Source of the DNA: VBAS01 sp964444975
Lineage (GTDB): Bacteria > Bacteroidota > Bacteroidia > Chitinophagales > Chitinophagaceae
DNA: 64,000 nucleotides
Direction of reading: 5' to 3'
NCBI GenBank assembly: GCA_964444975.1
Contig: CAYUJD010000009.1
Coordinates: forward strand, 1 to 64,000
Part shown: one piece after another, positions 60,584-64,000 of the stretch
Position numbering within the stretch: the stretch's first letter is position 1
Layout: every line of letters begins with the position of its first letter
The notes under the pieces: model-generated
Database searches by the model: none
Told to the model about the DNA's origin: nothing
Seen by the model: the letters and a program-made list of their open reading frames with translations, nothing else
Program-made: the position numbers and the translations under genes

Positions 60584-61267
60584 ATGTCAGAGGACCTGAA
60601 GTACATCTACCTGAAGAGTCATCCCTTATTGTCTTTGCTTTCGGAGCAAAAGATGAAAGAGGTTGCAGCGGTTGCCAGGCTTCGTACAGTGTACCGCGGC
60701 GAAGTTATCAGCTATGGCGAAGTTGGATTTACCCGCATTCATTTCCTGGTGAAAGGAAAAATCAAAATTACTGAACTGGGCGGCGGTACGGAGAATGAGC
60801 TGGTAAAGGATATTCTTACCGAGCCTGACATTTTTGGTGACCTGGGGCTGGAAGGCCGGCTCTATAAATACGAATGTGCCGAAGCGCTTACTGCCAATAC
60901 GGTTATTTGCTCTTTCCAGGTCAGCGATTTTAAACGGGTGCTGGAAGAAAACCCGGCGGTGGCGCTGAACTTTGCCAAAAAAGTAAACAGCAAGCTGCAG
61001 CGGATGGAAACACGCCATGCCGACCTGGTGTTTCTGGACACCAAAGACAGGCTTATCCGCTTTATTAAAAACTGGGCCCGTACAGATGGCAACCGTATGG
61101 GCGATAAAATCGTTCTTAACAATTACCTGACACATAGTGATATTGCCGGTTTTATTGCCACATCACGCCAGAGTGTAAATATGCTGCTGAATGAACTGAA
61201 AAGCGCCGGCATGCTTTGCTACAACCGCAAACAAATTGAACTGAATAATCCGGTCATCTGGAATTGA
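60584..61267 (+). CDS. Crp/Fnr-family transcriptional regulator
   Basis: A 227-residue regulator. The N-terminal cyclic-nucleotide-binding-like barrel spans about 15-130 (TRIHFLVKGKIKITELGGG, DIFGDLGLEG), then a long dimer helix and a winged HTH (about 150-215) with LTHSDIAGFIATSRQSVNMLLNELKSAGML. No Cys cluster for Fe-S is visible, so it is not an FNR-type oxygen sensor in the usual sense. Following a thioredoxin-like gene and near redox-type genes, it may respond to stress, which is inference. Confidence 0.93.
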   Translation: MSEDLKYIYLKSHPLLSLLSEQKMKEVAAVARLRTVYRGEVISYGEVGFTRIHFLVKGKIKITELGGGTENELVKDILTEPDIFGDLGLEGRLYKYECAEALTANTVICSFQVSDFKRVLEENPAVALNFAKKVNSKLQRMETRHADLVFLDTKDRLIRFIKNWARTDGNRMGDKIVLNNYLTHSDIAGFIATSRQSVNMLLNELKSAGMLCYNRKQIELNNPVIWN

Positions 61268-61456
61268 AGAGATGAAAATCCAATTGATTGTAAAACCAGC
61301 GACAATCAATAATCCCGCGGCAGAATAGGTTTGCGTGTTGTTTCATATAGCAGTTGCCTGCCTTGTGCAGGCCAGGTTTTGGTAAAGGAAAAACGGCCCT
61401 GTGAAATGCAGCGGCCGTTTTTAAATACCGGGCTTGAGAAAATTGAAAATAAAACC

Positions 61457-62707
61457 ATGCCAGCAGTAAGTCTCAGTTTCAGAGTGCATATCCCATACCG
61501 GCTTAAGACGCTGATTGAAGGGAGTAATGGGTTCAACGGTGAATATTTTGACAGCGCTGCTATCAGGCATGTTGTTGATAAGCTCGCTGATGAAAGTTAC
61601 CTGCCGGCAAATAAAATTCTGCTTGCCCTTATCAAGGCTCATGACGGCAAGTTCAAAGTAGCGTTTTCAATCAGTGGTACAGCACTTGAACTGTTGCAGG
61701 AACACCGGCCGGATGTAATTGAATCTTTTAAGCAGCTGGTAAAAACGGGCTGCGTGGAGCTTTTTGCAGAAACATATTACAACTCCTTAAGCTGGCTCCA
61801 TTCAAAAAAAGAATTTCTCCGGCAGGTAAAAAAACATCATGCACTGATGCAGGAATTGTTTGGCGTGGAGCCCGTTATTTTCCGCAATACAGAACTTATT
61901 TATAATAATGAACTGGCAAAAGTAATTGCCGGAATGGGATACAGGGGTATGCTGTGCGAAGGACTGGAAAGAATACTGCAGGGTCGTAATGCCTGCCAGG
62001 TATATGCAGCGCCGGGTAATGGTGATTTCGGTCTCCTGCTGCGCCATGTTCGCCTCAGCGATGATATCGCTTTCCGGTTTGACGACCCCACCTGGAATGA
62101 ACAGCCCCTGACAGCAGAAAAATTTGCCGGCTGGCTGCACGCATTGGAAGGGAATGCCTGCAACATCAGCTTGTTTTTTGATTACGAAACCTTCGGCATT
62201 TATAAGAAAAAAGAAAGCGGCATTTTTGATTTCCTGGAGCACCTTCCCGCAGCCGTATTTACAAAAGATGAATGGAAATTCCTGGCACCTTCTGACATAC
62301 TGGAAACCTGCTACCCCAAGGATATTTATGATGTTCCCAAAACTATTTCGTGGGAAGATAAAAGCAAGGAATGCTGCGTGTGGTGTGAGAATATGATGCA
62401 GAATAATACGCTGCGAAAAATTTACAGTATTGAACAGATGGTGATGCGCAGCGGCAATTGCGCCGACAAAGACACCTGGGGGCGGCTGCAAAGCGCTGAT
62501 CATTTTTATTACATGTGCAACGACGGCCGGGCAGTGAATGATGCATACCGGATGCTGAATCCTTTCTGCAACGCCGAAGAGGCGTTTGCAGATTATGAAA
62601 GCGTGGTGATGGATTTTGAAGTCAGGCTGATTCAGAAAGAGCTGACTGAAATTAAAAACCGGGAGGGTCCTGCCAATGTGCCCAATCTTTATTCATCCAT
62701 ATTTTAA
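61457..62707 (+). CDS. GH57 glycoside hydrolase (alpha-amylase-like)
   Basis: A 416-residue cytoplasmic GH57 protein. I choose ATG 61457, since family members begin near VSLSFRVHIPYRL and there is no signal peptide. Visible motifs are KVAFSISGTALELLQEH, VELFAETYYNSLSWL, the nucleophile Glu in VIFRNTELIYNNELA, and LFFDYETFG with the acid Asp. GH57 enzymes act on alpha-1,4 glucans. It lies 189 bp after the Crp gene and 22 bp before the SDR, which suggests an alpha-glucan or glycogen-related set distinct from the xylan locus. Confidence 0.9.
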   Translation: MPAVSLSFRVHIPYRLKTLIEGSNGFNGEYFDSAAIRHVVDKLADESYLPANKILLALIKAHDGKFKVAFSISGTALELLQEHRPDVIESFKQLVKTGCVELFAETYYNSLSWLHSKKEFLRQVKKHHALMQELFGVEPVIFRNTELIYNNELAKVIAGMGYRGMLCEGLERILQGRNACQVYAAPGNGDFGLLLRHVRLSDDIAFRFDDPTWNEQPLTAEKFAGWLHALEGNACNISLFFDYETFGIYKKKESGIFDFLEHLPAAVFTKDEWKFLAPSDILETCYPKDIYDVPKTISWEDKSKECCVWCENMMQNNTLRKIYSIEQMVMRSGNCADKDTWGRLQSADHFYYMCNDGRAVNDAYRMLNPFCNAEEAFADYESVVMDFEVRLIQKELTEIKNREGPANVPNLYSSIF

Positions 62708-62729
62708 ATCAAACCAATAAAAATATTTT

Positions 62730-63539
62730 ATGGAAAAAAGAAAACTCGAAGGCCAGGTGGCCATAGTAACGGGCGCCAGCAGCGGTATCGGCGCAGGCTG
62801 TGCAAGAGAACTGGCAAAAGCAGGTGCAACGGTAGCAGTCAACTATCCCGTTCCCGGCGCCAAAACAATGGCTGAAGCTGTGGTAGCTGAAATCCTCAGC
62901 AGCGGCGGTATGGCTATCTCCTATAAATGTGATGTGAGCAAGGAAGATGAAGTGAAGCAGATGTTTGCCGATGTGATAAAACAGTTTGGTACGGTAGATA
63001 TTCTCATCAACAATGCGGGGTTGCAAAAAGATGCGCCGTTTACCGAGATGACGCTGGACCAATGGAATTATGTGCTGGGTGTAAATCTTACCGGGCAGTT
63101 TCTCTGTGCCAGGGAAGCCATCAAAGAATTTTTGCGAAGAGGCCCGAACGGCAAATCAAAAAGTGCTGGAAAAATCATCTGCATGAGCAGTGTGCATGAA
63201 GTAATTCCCTGGGCCGGGCATGCCAACTATGCTGCCAGCAAGGGTGGCGTAATGCTGTTGATGAAAACCATTGCCCAGGAATTTGCGCCAAAAAAGATTC
63301 GTATTAATTCTATTGCACCCGGCGCTATTGCCACGCCTATCAATCATGATGCGTGGGATACGGCAGAACATTTACAGCAGTTATTAAAATTAATCCCGCA
63401 AAAAAGAGTGGGGCAGGTGGAAGATATCGGCAAAGCCGCCGTGTGGCTGGCCAGTGATGATGCGGATTATGTGAATGGAACTACTTTGTTTGTGGATGGC
63501 GGGATGACCTTGTACCCGGGGTTTGAGGATAATGGATAG
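62730..63539 (+). CDS. SDR family oxidoreductase (glucose 1-dehydrogenase-like)
   Basis: A 269-residue short-chain dehydrogenase: VTGASSGIGAGCARELAKAG (cofactor), NNAGLQKDAPF, catalytic Ser in CMSSVHEVIPWAG, YAASK, and a C-terminal VDGGMTLYPGF. The SSVHEVIPW and DGGMTLYPGF stretches are typical of glucose 1-dehydrogenase-like SDRs, which oxidise D-glucose with NAD(P). With GH57 before it and a possible glucosidase after it, glucose from an alpha-glucan is a plausible substrate. Confidence 0.88.
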   Translation: MEKRKLEGQVAIVTGASSGIGAGCARELAKAGATVAVNYPVPGAKTMAEAVVAEILSSGGMAISYKCDVSKEDEVKQMFADVIKQFGTVDILINNAGLQKDAPFTEMTLDQWNYVLGVNLTGQFLCAREAIKEFLRRGPNGKSKSAGKIICMSSVHEVIPWAGHANYAASKGGVMLLMKTIAQEFAPKKIRINSIAPGAIATPINHDAWDTAEHLQQLLKLIPQKRVGQVEDIGKAAVWLASDDADYVNGTTLFVDGGMTLYPGFEDNG

Positions 63540-63543
63540 AGAG

Positions 63544-63573
63544 ACCTCCCCAACCCCTCCAAAGGAGGGGCCT
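63544..63573. repeat. Palindromic element, copy 5, intergenic
   Basis: acctccccaacccctccaaa then GGAGGGGCC, right after the SDR stop codon. The arms CCCCTCC and GGAGGGG form a hairpin around AAA. It is related in plan, though not identical in core, to the CCCC-TTTA-GGGG elements. Confidence 0.5.
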
Positions 63574-63684
63574 TAGAGCCCTATGGCAAAAAAGTTCTTT
63601 ATAAATATTCAATACTCAATATTCCCCCGAAGTTTCTGGGCTCAATTTTCATTTAAGAATAGTTTGAATATTGAAAGGTCTTCT

Positions 63685-63840
63685 CAGCCCCGTAGGGCTG
63701 AATATGGGTAACCCCGGGTGAAACCCGGGGCATGATGAATAAGCAAGTTTTTTTGGCGCCCCGTAGGGGCGCAATATTAATAGTTCCGGGTTTTAACCCG
63801 GAGATAATAGGTGATGTTTTTTGGAACCCCGTAGAGGGTT
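63685..63840. repeat. Cluster of five GC-rich hairpins (CCCCGTAGGGG family)
   Basis: Five perfect or near-perfect hairpins follow one another: CAGCCCCGTAGGGCTG (63685-63700), CCCCGGGTGAAACCCGGGG (63712-63730), GCGCCCCGTAGGGGCGC (63756-63772), CCGGGTTTTAACCCGG (63786-63801) and AACCCCGTAGAGGGTT (63825-63840). Three share the CCCGTAG loop and two the CCGGG arms, so two units alternate. Such arrays are widespread between Bacteroidota genes. They fill most of the gap between the SDR and the next gene. Confidence 0.8.
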
Positions 63841-63852
63841 CACTAATAGATG

Positions 63853-63897
63853 AATAGAATTCGGAACGATGAAGTGTGCGACGCAACAGGCGATGCC
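63853..63897. repeat. Dispersed repeat with GTTGCGTCGCACACTT core, copy 2
   Basis: Read on the minus strand: ggcatcgcctgttgcgtcgc, then acacttcatc and gaattctattca. It matches 19471-19516 in its core and end but lies in the opposite orientation, closing the repeat-rich spacer. Confidence 0.7.
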
Positions 63898-63965
63898 ATG
63901 AAAAACTGAAGTTGGTAACATAATTTTTCTTTCCTAAAAACCGGAGTACACGAAAAATAAAAGCG

Positions 63966-64000
63966 ATGAATGCCGAACAAAAACGATTAACAGATTCCCG
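63966..64000 (+). CDS. Start of a gene cut by the window end (possible glucosidase)
   Basis: An ATG at 63966 opens a frame reading MNAEQKRLTDS to the window end. This resembles the opening of MGH1/GH63-like cytoplasmic glucosidases of Bacteroidota, which often start M-x-AE-x-KRL and lie near GH57 and SDR genes. Eleven residues are too few for a firm call. Confidence 0.35.
   Translation, partial: MNAEQKRLTDS

Noticed and set aside
63653..63886. 77-residue minus-strand frame over the hairpin array
   Set aside because: It is made of the repeats themselves; its start (MRRTL) is also seen at the other repeat copy near 19479, so it reflects repeat DNA and not a gene.
1..64000. CRISPR arrays, tRNA or rRNA genes, transposases, integrases or attachment sites
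   Set aside because: None was seen. The repeats found are short hairpins without regular spacers, and no cloverleaf or transposase motif was recognised.

Overview
This window is almost certainly from a member of the Bacteroidota, most like the Chitinophagaceae. The reasons are a SusC/SusD pair, many Sec and lipoprotein signal peptides on carbohydrate enzymes, AT-rich gene leaders without clear Shine-Dalgarno sequences, a TAnnTTTG-like promoter, and the short GC-rich palindromic repeats typical of these genomes. The taxon is inferred from gene content; no rRNA or other marker gene is present.

Layout. (1) 1-189 is the 3' end of an SMP-30/gluconolactonase-like gene on the + strand. (2) 223-30869 is a long run of minus-strand genes that reads as a glucuronoarabinoxylan utilisation locus. 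Starting from its regulators it holds two LacI-type regulators (one broken), a GH67 alpha-glucuronidase, an SDR, a GH10 xylanase, a GH43, a GH3, two Tat-exported Gfo/Idh/MocA proteins, a sialate/acetylxylan esterase, a CE15-like glucuronoyl esterase, a GH51 arabinofuranosidase and three CE1 feruloyl-esterase-type domains in two genes. It ends with an unusual block of exported proteins: a PQQ dehydrogenase with cytochrome c, a bicupin fusion, a beta-helix protein, an RraA-like protein, a YhcH/YiaL-like protein and a second sialate esterase. (3) A divergent control region (30870-31212) carries a LacI-type operator overlapping a promoter and a structured leader. (4) 31213-39707 is SusC, SusD, xylose isomerase and a sodium/solute symporter. 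(5) 39782-52436 is mannonate dehydratase followed by a complete L-rhamnose module: two GH78 rhamnosidases, RhaT, the RhaEW-type aldolase/dehydrogenase, RhaI and RhaB. (6) 52538-55642 is a large PAS/GAF sigma-54 activator. (7) 55662-59282 is a tight six-gene minus operon (YHS, DoxX, DM13, DinB, NRDE/TANGO2, ATP-grasp) divergent from a second YHS gene. (8) 60230-64000 holds a monothiol thioredoxin-like gene, a Crp/Fnr regulator, GH57, an SDR, a repeat-rich spacer and the start of one more gene.

How it fits together (inference): esterases and arabinofuranosidase strip substituted xylan, GH10 cuts it, SusCD imports oligomers, and GH67, GH43 and GH3 finish them in the periplasm. Xylose goes through the symporter and XylA. 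Glucuronate goes toward UxuA, with the SDR as a candidate fructuronate reductase. Rhamnose released by GH78 enters through RhaT and is processed by RhaI, RhaB and RhaEW. No xylulokinase or uronate isomerase is present here.

Most notable observations: a family of short palindromic elements that sits in frame inside coding sequences (twice in RhaEW, once at the SDR N-terminus), always in the same frame and encoding an N-(P/T)-P-(L/S)-G type peptide; the exported forms of normally cytoplasmic sugar-acid enzyme families next to a PQQ dehydrogenase; two near-identical LacI operators with one decayed LacI paralogue; and a palindrome shared by the divergent YHS genes.
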